Notes: generated by a model not told the origin, from the sequence alone. A DNA stretch of 64,000 nt from Lacinutrix sp. C3R15 (GCF_018860825.1 NZ_JAHKPZ010000030.1:163695-227694); one strand, 5' to 3'; positions 9,163 through 17,896 are shown, counted from the first letter of the stretch. Numbers and translations are program-made.

Positions 9163-9248
9163 AGAAAGCCAAACTTTCATTTGGCTTTCTATTGACTAAT
9201 AGCACGTAATTTAATTAATGCCTTTCAACATATACTCCTTAAATTACA
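9163..9248 (-). ncRNA. Candidate small RNA in the usp/terB divergent region
   Basis: A minus-strand promoter with the block's standard geometry (site 9283-9294, -7 box 9259-9252) would start transcription near 9248. About 60 bases later comes a perfect 11-bp hairpin (AGAAAGCCAAA, loop CTTTCA, TTTGGCTTTCT; 9163-9190). No gene ends here, so the hairpin is not explained by a neighbouring terminator. The transcript would include AAGGAG shortly before an ATG/TTG and a codon run of only about six residues. It may be a small RNA, or a leader of the usp mRNA with a structured 5' region. The hairpin lacks a good U-tract, so termination is uncertain. Confidence 0.4.
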
Positions 9249-9251
9249 TAA

Positions 9252-9294
9252 TAAATATACCTGATTACAAAAGCATTAACTATGACATTTGTCA
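9252..9294 (-). promoter_or_regulatory. Second minus-strand CRP/FNR-type promoter upstream of usp
   Basis: TGACATTTGTCA (9283-9294) is a perfect TGAC-N4-GTCA palindrome. The -7 box TATATTTA (9259-9252, minus) lies exactly 33 bp away centre to centre. It points towards the hairpin at 9163-9190 and the usp operon; no open reading frame of normal length follows directly. Confidence 0.6.
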
Positions 9295-9349
9295 GTTTTT
9301 ACTTATTAGCCCCAAAAACTTATTTTTTTTTAAACAAACATTTTAGAAC

Positions 9350-9392
9350 TGATTTTTATCATGATTTATTAAACAACAAATCATTAACTTGT
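9350..9392 (+). promoter_or_regulatory. CRP/FNR-type site and -7 box of the terB-like/exporter operon
   Basis: TGATTTTTATCA (9350-9361) is a perfect TGAT-N4-ATCA palindrome. The -7 candidate TAACTTGT (9385-9392) is centred 33 bp downstream, and the ATG at 9416 follows 24 bp later. Confidence 0.65.
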
Positions 9393-9415
9393 ACTAAATA
9401 AACTAGAATGCAATT

Positions 9416-9814
9416 ATGGAAAAGAATAAAAACTTTACTTCTTTATTTTTTAAAAACGTAGGAAGCCTATTTTATGCAATTGCTGCTGCTGATAAAAAAG
9501 TAGAAAAAAAGGAAATTCTAGTATTAAAAAATAGTATTAAATCACAATGGCAAGCGGTTTCCTTTTTAGATATAAATGCCTTACAAGAAATTATACTTAC
9601 TTTTAATAGGCTACACAAAGAAAACAACCAAGACCCAGAAGTACTGTATCAAGATTTTGTTCGCTACAAAAACAAAGAAGCACATTTATTTACCAGTACC
9701 ATTACAAACTTAATTTTACAAACAGCCAATGCTATTGCTAGTAGTTTTTCAGACAAAAACAAATCAGAATTAATTATGCTAGCAAAACTAGAAATAGAAT
9801 TAAAAAAAGCATGA
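9416..9814 (+). CDS. TerB-like small cytoplasmic protein
   Basis: 132 residues, no signal peptide. The segment LFYAIAAADKKVEKKEILVLK (about residues 17-37) has the pattern of the TerB-like helical fold, in which an acidic loop after an AxADG/AxADK motif can hold a metal ion. The rest is helical and ends in a Lys-rich tail. The stop overlaps the start of the HlyD gene by 4 bp, so it is translationally coupled to the exporter operon. Function is unknown beyond the family link to tellurite and general stress resistance. Confidence 0.75.
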   Translation: MEKNKNFTSLFFKNVGSLFYAIAAADKKVEKKEILVLKNSIKSQWQAVSFLDINALQEIILTFNRLHKENNQDPEVLYQDFVRYKNKEAHLFTSTITNLILQTANAIASSFSDKNKSELIMLAKLEIELKKA

Positions 9815-10890
9815 AAAAACACTATCTACTTATTCTTTTAACACTAGTCTTATCTTGTAATAAAACAAGTGACAAAATTTTACCTACCGAGCAAAACGTA
9901 ACCGAGTCTGTATATTCTTCTGTAACCATACAACCAGATAGTTTGTATCAAGCTTATGCTACTGTTGCAGGTATTTTAGAAAAAAACTTTACTGAAGAAG
10001 GTGATGTCATTAAAAAGAATCAAGCCATCTCACAAATTATAAACAACACACCCATTTTAAATACCCAAAATGCAAAACTTGCTTTAGATTTGGCTAAAGA
10101 AAACTACAATGGTAGTGCAGCTATTTTAGCTGGAATAAAAGACGAAATTGAAGCTGCTAATTTAAAATACAAAAACGATTCCATTCATTTTTTTAGACAA
10201 CAAAATCTTTGGAAACAAAACATAGGATCTAAAGCAGATTTTGACGCAAAAGAGTTAAACTACCAACTGTCACAAAACAATTTAACTTTACTTAAAAACA
10301 AATATAACCAAACAAAAAACCAATTAAAAACAAGCGTAAAACAAGCACAAAACAATTACCAAACCTCATTAATTAGCACTAAAGATTTTACAGTAAAAAG
10401 TGCTATAAATGGAAAAGTATATGCCCTTTACAAAGCATCTGGCGAGTTGGTTAACACCATGGAACCTGTTGCAGCTATTGGTAGCGCTTCTACTTTTATT
10501 ATTGAAATGCTGGTAGACGAAGTAGATATTGTAAAAATAACAAAAAATCAAGAAGTGTTAATAACTCTTGATGCATATACAGGCAAAGTGTTGCAAGGCA
10601 AAGTGTCTAAAATTTACCCTAAAAAAGATGAGCGTAATCAAACTTTTAAAGTAGAAGCTGTTTTTGTAAATCCTCCAGAAGTATTATATCCAGGACTTTC
10701 TGGTGAAGCTAACATTATTATATCTAAAAAGGAAAAGGTTTTAACCATTCCGAAAAGCTATCTTATAAACAATAATCAAGTAAAAACAGAAAACGGTATA
10801 GTAAGCATTACCACAGGATTAGAAAATATGGAGTTTATTGAAGTTTTAAGTGGCATTACTAAAGACACCTATATATACAAACCAGAATAA
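9811..10890 (+). CDS. HlyD-family efflux adaptor lipoprotein
   Basis: 359 residues. The start MKKHYLLILLTLVLSC is a lipoprotein signal with the lipid-modified Cys at 16. There follow a biotinyl-lipoyl-like half (about 50-85), a long helical hairpin (about 85-190), the second lipoyl half and a beta-barrel (about 200-330). This is the layout of periplasmic adaptor proteins such as MacA. It overlaps the permease gene by 1 bp and works with it and the ATPase as a MacAB-like exporter. No TolC-type outer-membrane channel gene is nearby. The substrate is unknown. Confidence 0.88.
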   Translation: MKKHYLLILLTLVLSCNKTSDKILPTEQNVTESVYSSVTIQPDSLYQAYATVAGILEKNFTEEGDVIKKNQAISQIINNTPILNTQNAKLALDLAKENYNGSAAILAGIKDEIEAANLKYKNDSIHFFRQQNLWKQNIGSKADFDAKELNYQLSQNNLTLLKNKYNQTKNQLKTSVKQAQNNYQTSLISTKDFTVKSAINGKVYALYKASGELVNTMEPVAAIGSASTFIIEMLVDEVDIVKITKNQEVLITLDAYTGKVLQGKVSKIYPKKDERNQTFKVEAVFVNPPEVLYPGLSGEANIIISKKEKVLTIPKSYLINNNQVKTENGIVSITTGLENMEFIEVLSGITKDTYIYKPE

Positions 10891-12152
10891 TGGTAAACTG
10901 GACCATCATATTAAACATTGCAAAAACACACTTGCTAACTAAATTTAAGCAAACAGCAATTGCTGCCTTAGGTGTTACTTTTGGTATTGGCGCCTACATT
11001 ACTTTGGTGAGTTTCATGACAGGGTTAAACGCCATGTTAGATGATTTAATTTTAAATCAAACACCACATATACATATCTACAATGAAATAGAACCTTCTA
11101 AACAACAACCCATTTCTCTATATGATGATTTTAAAAACAGTTTTAATGTAGTACATTCTATCAAACCAAAATTAAGCCAAAAAAAAATACATAACGCCTT
11201 ACCTATTATTCATTTTTTAAATAAAAAGGAAGAAGTAAAAGGCGCCATACCACAAATAAAAACACAAATTTTTTATATAGCAGGCTCCATTGAAATTGCA
11301 GGTAACTTAACAGGAATACAACCTATAGAAGAAGCCAGTTTATTTAACCTTAAAGATTATATAGTTGAAGGCTCTGCTGAGAAACTTAAAAATACAGAAA
11401 ACGGTATTTTATTAGGTTCTGGAATTGCAAAAAAAATGGCATTAACATTAGGAGACAGAATACAGATTAGCACCATAAAAGGAGATGTATTCCCTTTAAA
11501 AATTGTTGGTATTTATCAAAGTGGCGTAGCAGATATTGATGCTATTCAAAGTTTTGTAAACCTAAAAACAGTACAGCGTATTTTAGGAGAAGCCGATAAT
11601 TATATAACAGATATTAACGTTAAGCTTTTTAATATTGACAATGCATTCTTGTTATCTAAAAAAATAGAAAAACAATTTAATTTAACTGCTATAGATATTA
11701 ATACCGCAAATGCGCAATTTGAAACAGGAACAACCATTAGAAACCTTATTACTTACGCAGTTTCTATAACCTTGTTAATAGTTGCTGGTTTTGGTATTTA
11801 CAACATATTAAACATGCTTATTTATGAAAAAATGAATGACATAGCTATCTTAAAAGCCATCGGGTTTTCAGGCAAAGATGTACAATATATTTTTATGAGC
11901 CAAGCCATGATAATTGGTATAATTGGAGGTGTTCTAGGACTATTAATAGGATTAATTCTCACCAATATAATAAGCACAATTCCCTTTAAAACAGAAGCTT
12001 TACCAAACGTAGAAACCTACCCTATTAATTTTGATACCTGGTTTTATGTTATAGGAATTGTATTTGCCATAATCTCCACTTTTTTTGCTGGTTATTTACC
12101 ATCGCAAAAAGCTAAAAAAATAGATCCCGTAAAAATAATAAGAGGCCAATAA
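10890..12152 (+). CDS. ABC transporter permease, MacB/LolC-FtsX type
   Basis: 420 residues. One transmembrane helix near the N-terminus (about 20-45) is followed by a large periplasmic MacB-type core domain (about 50-275) and an FtsX domain with three helices (about 290-410). The cytoplasmic EKMNDIAILKAIGFSGKDV coupling motif is typical of this superfamily, which moves substrates out of the inner membrane by a mechanotransmission mechanism. The gene overlaps its neighbours by a single base on each side. Confidence 0.9.
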   Translation: MVNWTIILNIAKTHLLTKFKQTAIAALGVTFGIGAYITLVSFMTGLNAMLDDLILNQTPHIHIYNEIEPSKQQPISLYDDFKNSFNVVHSIKPKLSQKKIHNALPIIHFLNKKEEVKGAIPQIKTQIFYIAGSIEIAGNLTGIQPIEEASLFNLKDYIVEGSAEKLKNTENGILLGSGIAKKMALTLGDRIQISTIKGDVFPLKIVGIYQSGVADIDAIQSFVNLKTVQRILGEADNYITDINVKLFNIDNAFLLSKKIEKQFNLTAIDINTANAQFETGTTIRNLITYAVSITLLIVAGFGIYNILNMLIYEKMNDIAILKAIGFSGKDVQYIFMSQAMIIGIIGGVLGLLIGLILTNIISTIPFKTEALPNVETYPINFDTWFYVIGIVFAIISTFFAGYLPSQKAKKIDPVKIIRGQ

Positions 12153-12826
12153 TGGAAATTGTTTTAGAAGCAAAAAATATAAACAAATACTTTAAAAAAC
12201 CTGTACTTTTTCATGTACTTAAGGATATTAATTTTAAAATTAATAAAGGCGAATTTGTCTCTATAATGGGGAAATCTGGCTGTGGAAAATCTACACTCTT
12301 GTATATTTTATCAACCATGGATACAGACTATAAAGGCAATTTGTATTTAAATAACCAATTACTTTCTGGTGATAGCAGAGAAAAATTATCCTATACCCGA
12401 AACAAGCATATTGGCTTTGTATTTCAGTTTCATTATTTACTATCTGAATTTAGTGTTTTAGAAAACGTGATGCTTCCTGCTAAAAAATTAGGAGAAAAAA
12501 GCTTAAAAGAAATTGAAGAAAATGCACTTCAAAAACTTAAAATATTAAACATAGAACAGCTAGCACAAAAAAAAGCCTCACAAATTTCTGGTGGCGAAAA
12601 ACAACGTGTTGCAATTGCTAGAGCACTAATAAATAACCCATCTATAATTATGGGTGATGAACCTACAGGAAATTTAGATAGCCATAACGCAGACAATGTC
12701 TTTAATATTTTTAAAAAACTAAGTGTAGAACAAAATTTATCCTTACTCATTGTAACACACGATGAAGATTTTGCAAAACGTACAGACCGAATTATCACCA
12801 TGGAAGACGGCAGAATAATCAACTAA
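12152..12826 (+). CDS. ABC transporter ATP-binding protein, LolD/MacB type
   Basis: 224 residues. Walker A GKSGCGKS (about 40-47), signature ISGGEKQR, Walker B IIMGDEPTGNLD and the switch His in IVTHD are all intact. The length and the TGNLD ending are typical of LolD/MacB-type ATPases. It is the last gene of the exporter operon, overlapping the permease by 1 bp. Confidence 0.93.
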   Translation: MEIVLEAKNINKYFKKPVLFHVLKDINFKINKGEFVSIMGKSGCGKSTLLYILSTMDTDYKGNLYLNNQLLSGDSREKLSYTRNKHIGFVFQFHYLLSEFSVLENVMLPAKKLGEKSLKEIEENALQKLKILNIEQLAQKKASQISGGEKQRVAIARALINNPSIIMGDEPTGNLDSHNADNVFNIFKKLSVEQNLSLLIVTHDEDFAKRTDRIITMEDGRIIN

Positions 12827-12844
12827 CAATTAACCACTTAAAAC

Positions 12845-12887
12845 TAACATTTATCATATCATTCCTGTATTTTTATTTGTAAATTTA
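12845..12887 (+). promoter_or_regulatory. Degenerate CRP/FNR-type site and -7 box of the cbpA operon
   Basis: TAACATTTATCA (12845-12856) has a one-base departure in the left TGAY half. The -7 box TAAATTTA (12880-12887) is again exactly 33 bp downstream, centre to centre, and the ATG at 12910 follows. The fixed spacing is the main reason to accept this imperfect site. Confidence 0.6.
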
Positions 12888-12909
12888 TAGATAACAAAAA
12901 AATTAAAGC

Positions 12910-13122
12910 ATGAAAACAACGCAAGAGTTACTCACGCAAATTACGCAGCTAACTAGTAATATAGAAACAAATTATCCTGAACTATATACTTTTTTACAAG
13001 AAGAGCCCATAACTATTCCTTCTAAAAAACATCCTGAAATAAACCTTGCTGTTTTACAAGATTATTTAGAAACTTTAAAACAAGAATTACAGCATCATAT
13101 AAAAACACATAAATCAAAATAA
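12910..13122 (+). CDS. Small conserved-looking protein upstream of CbpA
   Basis: 70 residues, cytoplasmic, two predicted helical segments separated by a Pro-rich turn (EEPITIPSKKHPEI). The stop is immediately followed by the cbpA start codon, so it is the first gene of the chaperone operon. I do not recognise a family. Codon use resembles its neighbours and the promoter lies directly upstream, so I take it as real. Confidence 0.7.
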   Translation: MKTTQELLTQITQLTSNIETNYPELYTFLQEEPITIPSKKHPEINLAVLQDYLETLKQELQHHIKTHKSK

Positions 13123-14010
13123 ATGGCTTTTATAGATTATTATAAAGTGTTAGGCATTGCCAAAACGGCTTCAGAAAAAGACATTAAAAAGGCGTACAGA
13201 AAATTAGCGCGAAAGTACCATCCAGACTTAAACCCAAATGATAAAGTAGCCGAAAAAAAATTTAAAGAAATCAACGAGGCGAATGAGGTTTTAAGCAATG
13301 CTGAAAATCGTAAAAAATACGACACGTATGGAGAGCATTGGCAAAATTCCGAAGCTTACGAACAAGCAAAACACCAACAACAGCAACAACAAAGAACCTA
13401 TCAAGGACAATCTGGAACCTATAGTGAAAAAGATTTTGAAGATATATTTGGAAACATGTTTGGTGGTCAAGATTTTAGTCGTGGCCAAAGAAGTGCAAGG
13501 TTTAAAGGACAGGATTTTAATGCAGAGCTACAACTAGAATTAAAAGATGTGTATGAAGACCATAAACGCACACTTACTGTTAATAATAAAAACATACGTA
13601 TTACTATTCCTGCAGGCGTAGAAAACGGACAAACCATTAAAATTAAAGGCCATGGAGGAAAAGGCGTTAATGGTGGCCCAAATGGTGACCTGTACATACA
13701 GTTTGCTATTAAAAACCACTCTAAGTTTAAAAGAGACAAAGACAACTTGTATACCAATGTAGATTTAGATTTGTATACAGCAATGCTTGGTGGTGACTTA
13801 ATGGTAGATACTTTTAATGGCAAAGTAAAACTAACTATTAAACCAGAAACACAAAACGGAACAAAAGTAAAGCTAAAAGGAAAAGGATTTCCTAAATATA
13901 AAAAAGAAGGCCAATTTGGCGATTTATACATAACCTATCAAATAAAAACACCTACAAAGCTTACAGATAAAGAGAAAGAATTATTTACGCAACTTCAAAA
14001 ACTAAGATAA
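13123..14010 (+). CDS. cbpA: CbpA-type DnaJ co-chaperone
   Basis: 295 residues. The J domain is at about 4-70 with the HPD motif at 33-35 needed to stimulate DnaK ATPase. A Gln-rich linker follows (about 82-95), then the two C-terminal substrate-binding beta domains (about 125-290). The Cys-rich zinc finger of DnaJ is absent, which places it in the CbpA group. The gene starts right after the small protein and is 2 bp upstream of cbpM, its usual inhibitor partner. Confidence 0.93.
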   Translation: MAFIDYYKVLGIAKTASEKDIKKAYRKLARKYHPDLNPNDKVAEKKFKEINEANEVLSNAENRKKYDTYGEHWQNSEAYEQAKHQQQQQQRTYQGQSGTYSEKDFEDIFGNMFGGQDFSRGQRSARFKGQDFNAELQLELKDVYEDHKRTLTVNNKNIRITIPAGVENGQTIKIKGHGGKGVNGGPNGDLYIQFAIKNHSKFKRDKDNLYTNVDLDLYTAMLGGDLMVDTFNGKVKLTIKPETQNGTKVKLKGKGFPKYKKEGQFGDLYITYQIKTPTKLTDKEKELFTQLQKLR

Positions 14011-14012
14011 TC

Positions 14013-14309
14013 ATGGAAGTAACAGATTTAATTTCTATAAAAACTTTTTGTACTCATTACAACGTACCACCAACTTTTATTAATGAATTACAAGAGTACG
14101 AATTAATAGAAATTGTGGTTTCTAATAATGTAAATTATATAAAAACAACACAAATTACCGAAGTAGAAAAAATGATACGACTGCATTTTGATTTAAATAT
14201 AAATTTAGAAGGTTTAGATGCTGTATATAATTTATTACAACGTGTTGAAAACCTGCAAAACGAAATAACAACACTTCATAATAAATTAAGGCTTTATGAA
14301 GATTTATAA
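14013..14309 (+). CDS. cbpM: CbpM-like chaperone modulator
   Basis: 98 residues with a MerR-like winged helix-turn-helix start (LISIKTFCTHYNVPPTFINELQEYELIEI) and a C-terminal helical segment. This is the layout of CbpM, which binds the J domain of CbpA and blocks its interaction with DnaK. It lies directly after cbpA, the standard gene order. Confidence 0.88.
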   Translation: MEVTDLISIKTFCTHYNVPPTFINELQEYELIEIVVSNNVNYIKTTQITEVEKMIRLHFDLNINLEGLDAVYNLLQRVENLQNEITTLHNKLRLYEDL

Positions 14310-14319
14310 ATAAACAATA

Positions 14320-15228
14320 ATGGACAAAATACTACAATGGCTTCAAGAATATCCGCTGATACAAAGTATTATTAAATACCTTGTTATAGTAGTTTTTATA
14401 TTGTTATGTCTTCAGTTTATTAGAAAATTTTTAAAACGAAAAATAAACAATACTTCCATAAGATATAAGTCGCAAAAAGGAATTGAAATACTAGGCTATT
14501 TTACTATTGCAGCTATCACTATTTTGTATTTTACAGGTAGCATTAAAGACTTTACAATAACACTTGGCTTACTTTCTGCAGGATTAGCATTTACACTACA
14601 AGAGTTAATTTTAAGTATTGCTGGCTCTGTATATATTTTTATTGTTAAAGTCTATGAACCAGGAGACAGAATAGAAATTAACGGAATAAAAGGAGATGTT
14701 ATTGATGTAGATAGTATTTACACCACCATGATGGAGATTGGTCAATGGGTAGAAACCGACAATTATACTGGTAGAATTGTAAAGCTTAGTAATGCATTTG
14801 TTTTTAAAGGCCCTGTTTACAATTACTCACAAGATTTCCCGTTTATTTGGGATGAGTTTAATTTACCAATAAGATATGGCTCAGACATAGAACTTGCCAA
14901 ATCCATAATTATAAATGCTGCTAAAAATACGCTTGCAGATTACACTAAAAATTCTAAAGAGCAATGGGAATCTGTGGTAAATAAATATTATATTGAAGAC
15001 GCAATAGTAGATCCTACCTTAGCAACCACACTAACCGATAATTGGATTAAATTTAATTTAAGATATATAGTAGATTATAAAAAAAGACGATATACTAAAC
15101 ACATATTAAACGATTTAATTAGAAAAGAAATTGAAGCTACAAATGGCAAAGTTATTTTAGCTTCTGAAACCATAGAGCTAATAAAAATACCTGAAATACA
15201 GATAAATACAAAAAACAAGACCACATAA
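14320..15228 (+). CDS. MscS-type mechanosensitive ion channel
   Basis: 302 residues. Two transmembrane helices (about 18-36 and 50-70) precede the pore-lining helix (about 78-110, rich in Gly/Ala/Leu), followed by the MscS beta domain (about 112-175, VYEPGDRIEINGIKGDVIDVD) and a cytoplasmic alpha/beta domain. It resembles plain MscS in length, releasing solutes on hypo-osmotic shock. It is the last gene of the cbpA operon, 10 bp after cbpM. Confidence 0.9.
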   Translation: MDKILQWLQEYPLIQSIIKYLVIVVFILLCLQFIRKFLKRKINNTSIRYKSQKGIEILGYFTIAAITILYFTGSIKDFTITLGLLSAGLAFTLQELILSIAGSVYIFIVKVYEPGDRIEINGIKGDVIDVDSIYTTMMEIGQWVETDNYTGRIVKLSNAFVFKGPVYNYSQDFPFIWDEFNLPIRYGSDIELAKSIIINAAKNTLADYTKNSKEQWESVVNKYYIEDAIVDPTLATTLTDNWIKFNLRYIVDYKKRRYTKHILNDLIRKEIEATNGKVILASETIELIKIPEIQINTKNKTT

Positions 15229-15233
15229 TTAGT

Positions 15234-15276
15234 TGATAATTATCATTGTTTTAATCATTAATTAGTACTACTTTAA
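15234..15276 (+). promoter_or_regulatory. CRP/FNR-type promoter in front of a gene remnant
   Basis: TGATAATTATCA (15234-15245) is a perfect palindrome, with a -7 candidate TACTTTAA (15269-15276) centred 33 bp downstream. The first sequence after it is the truncated PepSY-like remnant, and the PNPOx-like gene starts 260 bp further on, so the promoter may now serve that gene. Confidence 0.6.
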
Positions 15277-15303
15277 TATAAGTTATAAAGAAAGCTATTT
15301 TAA

Positions 15304-15498
15304 TTTAAAGATATTGATTTACCAAAAGCTGTTGTAGATGCAGTTTCAAAAAAAATTCTGCAATGGAGTATTACAAAAGATTTATATTTAGTAAATTATC
15401 ATGAAAGTGGAAACAGCACAAAAAAGCACAAACGTATCTTAACCAATGGAGACAAGTGTATTAAAGTGAGTTTAGATGATGCTGGTAATTTTTTATAA
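15304..15498 (+). pseudogene. C-terminal remnant of a PepSY-like (BLIP-like) protein
   Basis: A 64-codon open stretch ends in TAA at 15496-15498 and reads DLPKAVVDAVSKKI...YLVNYHE...KRILTNGDKCIKVSLDDAGNFL. This pattern resembles the repeat of the PepSY-like/putative beta-lactamase-inhibitor-like periplasmic family. There is no start codon: an in-frame TAA directly precedes it and no signal peptide can be found. It is therefore probably a 5'-truncated gene. Family assignment is by pattern only. Confidence 0.5.
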
Positions 15499-15537
15499 AA
15501 TAAGAATAAACCCAACTAATAATTAACACAAAAGGCT

Positions 15538-16002
15538 ATGTTTAAAAATTTAGAAAAAAAAGAAATCGATTACATTTTAGAGAATAACTACATAGGGCAA
15601 CTTGGTTATATCTTTAACAACAAGCCTTTTGTAGTACCTATTACGTATTTTTTTGACAAAGAATCTAACACTATAATATGCTATTCTGGAGATGGACATA
15701 AAATGAATGCCATGCGCAAAAACCCAACTATTTCTTTACTTGTTTCTGATGTAGATAGTGTTACCAATTGGAAATCTATTTTAGTTCATGGTACTTTTGA
15801 ACAACATTTTGCTAGTAATGCTAAAGCATACTTACATAAATTTTCTTTAGGTATTAAAGATATTATTATGGAGAAAGAGCAAAACAAAGCTAATTTTATA
15901 AGTGATTTTTCTAGTAAAATATATAAAGATGATATACCTGCTGTTTTTGTTATAAAAATTGAAGAAATAACAGGTAAAAAGCGATTAGATTTCAAAGCTT
16001 AA
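15538..16002 (+). CDS. Pyridoxamine 5'-phosphate oxidase-like flavin-binding protein
   Basis: 154 residues, cytoplasmic. It shows the split-barrel layout of the PNPOx-like superfamily: a short N-terminal helix, then strands GQLGYIFNNKPFVVPITYFF and TIICYSGDGHKMNAMRKNPTISLLV, which form the FMN pocket in this group. Such proteins (NimA-like) bind FMN or heme and are often linked to redox stress. The precise reaction is unknown. It is followed by a strong bidirectional terminator. Confidence 0.85.
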   Translation: MFKNLEKKEIDYILENNYIGQLGYIFNNKPFVVPITYFFDKESNTIICYSGDGHKMNAMRKNPTISLLVSDVDSVTNWKSILVHGTFEQHFASNAKAYLHKFSLGIKDIIMEKEQNKANFISDFSSKIYKDDIPAVFVIKIEEITGKKRLDFKA

Positions 16003-16014
16003 AAACAAAAAAAA

Positions 16015-16039
16015 GAGCTAAACCATTAGCTCCTTTTTT
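16015..16039. terminator. Bidirectional terminator between convergent genes
   Basis: GAGCTAA (16015-16021), loop ACCA, TTAGCTC (16026-16032), followed by a T run (16034-16039) and preceded by an A run. It can end both the PNPOx-like gene and the convergent sigma-like gene. Confidence 0.85.
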
Positions 16040-16058
16040 ATTTTACTATCTCAATATG

Positions 16059-16826
16059 TTAATTGAGGTATCTATTAAACAAACTAACCTGTAAGGCTTG
16101 TTTTGCATCATGCAATAACTCTTTAACTTCTGTTAGTGAATATTTTTTAATGAATGCTATTTCTTGTAAAGACAAATGTTCATTAGTAAATAACTCAAAA
16201 ACATGACGCATAGCGTAAGGTAAATTATGAAGCACTAATGCGGTATGTTTATTTACTATTTCTTGATTTAAGTTTTTATCTATAGCATTTATAAATGCTA
16301 CTTCGTTATCTTCAATAAATACAGCATTTAAATCATAGTCGTTATGATTATAAGAAATATCATCTAATTCTTCTATTAACATTAAATCACCATCTCCATC
16401 TGTACTATACTTTTCTTGCATTTCATCCCATTCTGGTTTCGAATAAGCATCTATATTCTTAAAAAAGAAATCGTTAAATTCTTCTTCTACTTGAATATCA
16501 TCCATTAATGCATCTATTTTTAAATATAACCAAGCATAAAATGCATCTGCTTTTTCTACCTCTTCAATGTGGTCAAAAATTTCAATAAAAAGCTGATCTA
16601 TAATATCATCTGCTTTATACTTTCCTTTAGAAAAATTCCCTTTACTAATAAAAACACGTAAACCTCTATTTATGTAATTTCTTAAGGTTGGTAATATTTT
16701 TAAAACTAAATCATTAAAGGCTTTTTTATCTCCTTCATTTTTAAGTTTAATTAAACTGGAGTAAGATTGCTTTACTAATAAGCGATACTCATTTTTGTTT
16801 TGATAAAAGTTAATATCTGTTTTCAT
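16059..16826 (-). CDS. Divergent sigma-70-like regulator
   Basis: 255 residues. The N-terminal half (LKNEGDKKAFNDLVLKILPTLRNYI...KADDIIDQLFIEIFDHI) resembles region 2 of ECF sigma factors. After an acidic insert of about 60 residues, the C-terminus (LPYAMRHVFELFTNEHLSLQEIAFIKKYSLTEVKELLHDAKQAL) resembles the region 4 helix-turn-helix. The long acidic spacer is unusual for an ECF factor. No anti-sigma gene is adjacent. It has a perfect CRP/FNR-type site upstream, so it may be a second-tier regulator within the stress regulon. Confidence 0.75.
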   Translation of the reverse strand: MKTDINFYQNKNEYRLLVKQSYSSLIKLKNEGDKKAFNDLVLKILPTLRNYINRGLRVFISKGNFSKGKYKADDIIDQLFIEIFDHIEEVEKADAFYAWLYLKIDALMDDIQVEEEFNDFFFKNIDAYSKPEWDEMQEKYSTDGDGDLMLIEELDDISYNHNDYDLNAVFIEDNEVAFINAIDKNLNQEIVNKHTALVLHNLPYAMRHVFELFTNEHLSLQEIAFIKKYSLTEVKELLHDAKQALQVSLFNRYLN

Positions 16827-16843
16827 GATTTTTATATTTGCAT

Positions 16844-16886
16844 TAAAATTAACAAACAGATATCACAATAAAAATGACATAAGTCA
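16844..16886 (-). promoter_or_regulatory. CRP/FNR-type site and -7 box of the sigma-like gene
   Basis: TGACATAAGTCA (16875-16886) is a TGAC-N4-GTCA palindrome, and TAATTTTA (16851-16844, minus) is the -7 candidate centred 33 bp downstream. The start codon at 16826 follows closely. Confidence 0.7.
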
Positions 16887-16924
16887 TATTAAAACACTAA
16901 TTATCAGTTTTTAACCTTCGTTTT

Positions 16925-17896
16925 TTATTTCTTTTTTTCTTGACGTTCTAATTTCCTGAAATACCCTCGCGTTAAAAAATTATGTTTTAATGCTTCCATA
17001 TTTTGATTAAACTTATCTGTACCTTGATTTATATTTTTAATAGATTCTTTCAAACTTTCTACAAGCTCTTCATCTTTGGTTATATAATTTAATGCGCCTT
17101 CTCCTTCTTTAAAACCAGTTATTGTTTCGTTTAAATTATTTACAACCTTTTTTATATCTTCACTTGACTGATTTAAATTAGCAATCATTTCTGTTACTTT
17201 TTGAGCCTGAATAGAATCGTTAAGCAAAACACCTGCAACACTATTTTCTACATCTAAAGCACCAACAATACTGTTAATTTCCTGCATGGTTTTATTGGCT
17301 TCTAAACTTGTTAATTTTAAATAATGTATGGTTTGTTTTAACTCGTTAGAAGCAATAGTATCATTAATAAGCATACCCAATGTACCTTTACCACTTGTTA
17401 TAGCATTGGTTATATTTAACAACTTAGAGGTAAGTAATGCTGCATTTTCATTAGTTGTACTTAAGGTATTCAGCATTTCATTAGTTCCTATTTTAGAGTA
17501 AGATTTAATAGTATCTCCTGAAGAAACAACAGCTGCATTGCCTGCTCCTGGAGTAATATTCACTATCATATTACCTACCAATCCATCAGATCCTATGGTT
17601 GCAATAGCATTCTTTTTTATATGACTCATCATTTTTTCTTCAATAAGCATACTTACATTTATGGTAGAATCATTAATCATTGAAATAGATTTAACTGTAC
17701 CTACATTAATACCAGAATAACGCACGTTATTACCTTGCATTAAACCATTTACATTATTAAAGTCTGAATTAATAGTAAAGGTTTTTGCAAATAGATTTTT
17801 GCGTTCACCAATAAAATAAATGGCAGCAATAAAAAGCAGAGACCCTAGAATAACAAAGATTCCTAATCTTAATTTTTGATTTTTTGTTTTATCCAT
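16925..17896 (-). CDS. mlaD: MlaD-type MCE-domain lipid transport protein
   Basis: 323 residues. An N-terminal membrane anchor (about 11-27) is followed by the MCE domain (about 38-115, with VNGLMQGNNVRYSGINVGTV) and a long helical tail. In the Mla system the MCE protein binds phospholipid in the periplasm between the MlaFE complex and the outer membrane. The gene follows mlaF by 17 bp. There is no MlaB or MlaC here, as is usual in Bacteroidota. Confidence 0.9.
   Translation of the reverse strand: MDKTKNQKLRLGIFVILGSLLFIAAIYFIGERKNLFAKTFTINSDFNNVNGLMQGNNVRYSGINVGTVKSISMINDSTINVSMLIEEKMMSHIKKNAIATIGSDGLVGNMIVNITPGAGNAAVVSSGDTIKSYSKIGTNEMLNTLSTTNENAALLTSKLLNITNAITSGKGTLGMLINDTIASNELKQTIHYLKLTSLEANKTMQEINSIVGALDVENSVAGVLLNDSIQAQKVTEMIANLNQSSEDIKKVVNNLNETITGFKEGEGALNYITKDEELVESLKESIKNINQGTDKFNQNMEALKHNFLTRGYFRKLERQEKKK

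Noticed and set aside
13291-13931. Minus-strand frames opposite cbpA
   Set aside because: They are antisense to a clear DnaJ-family gene and show no family pattern.
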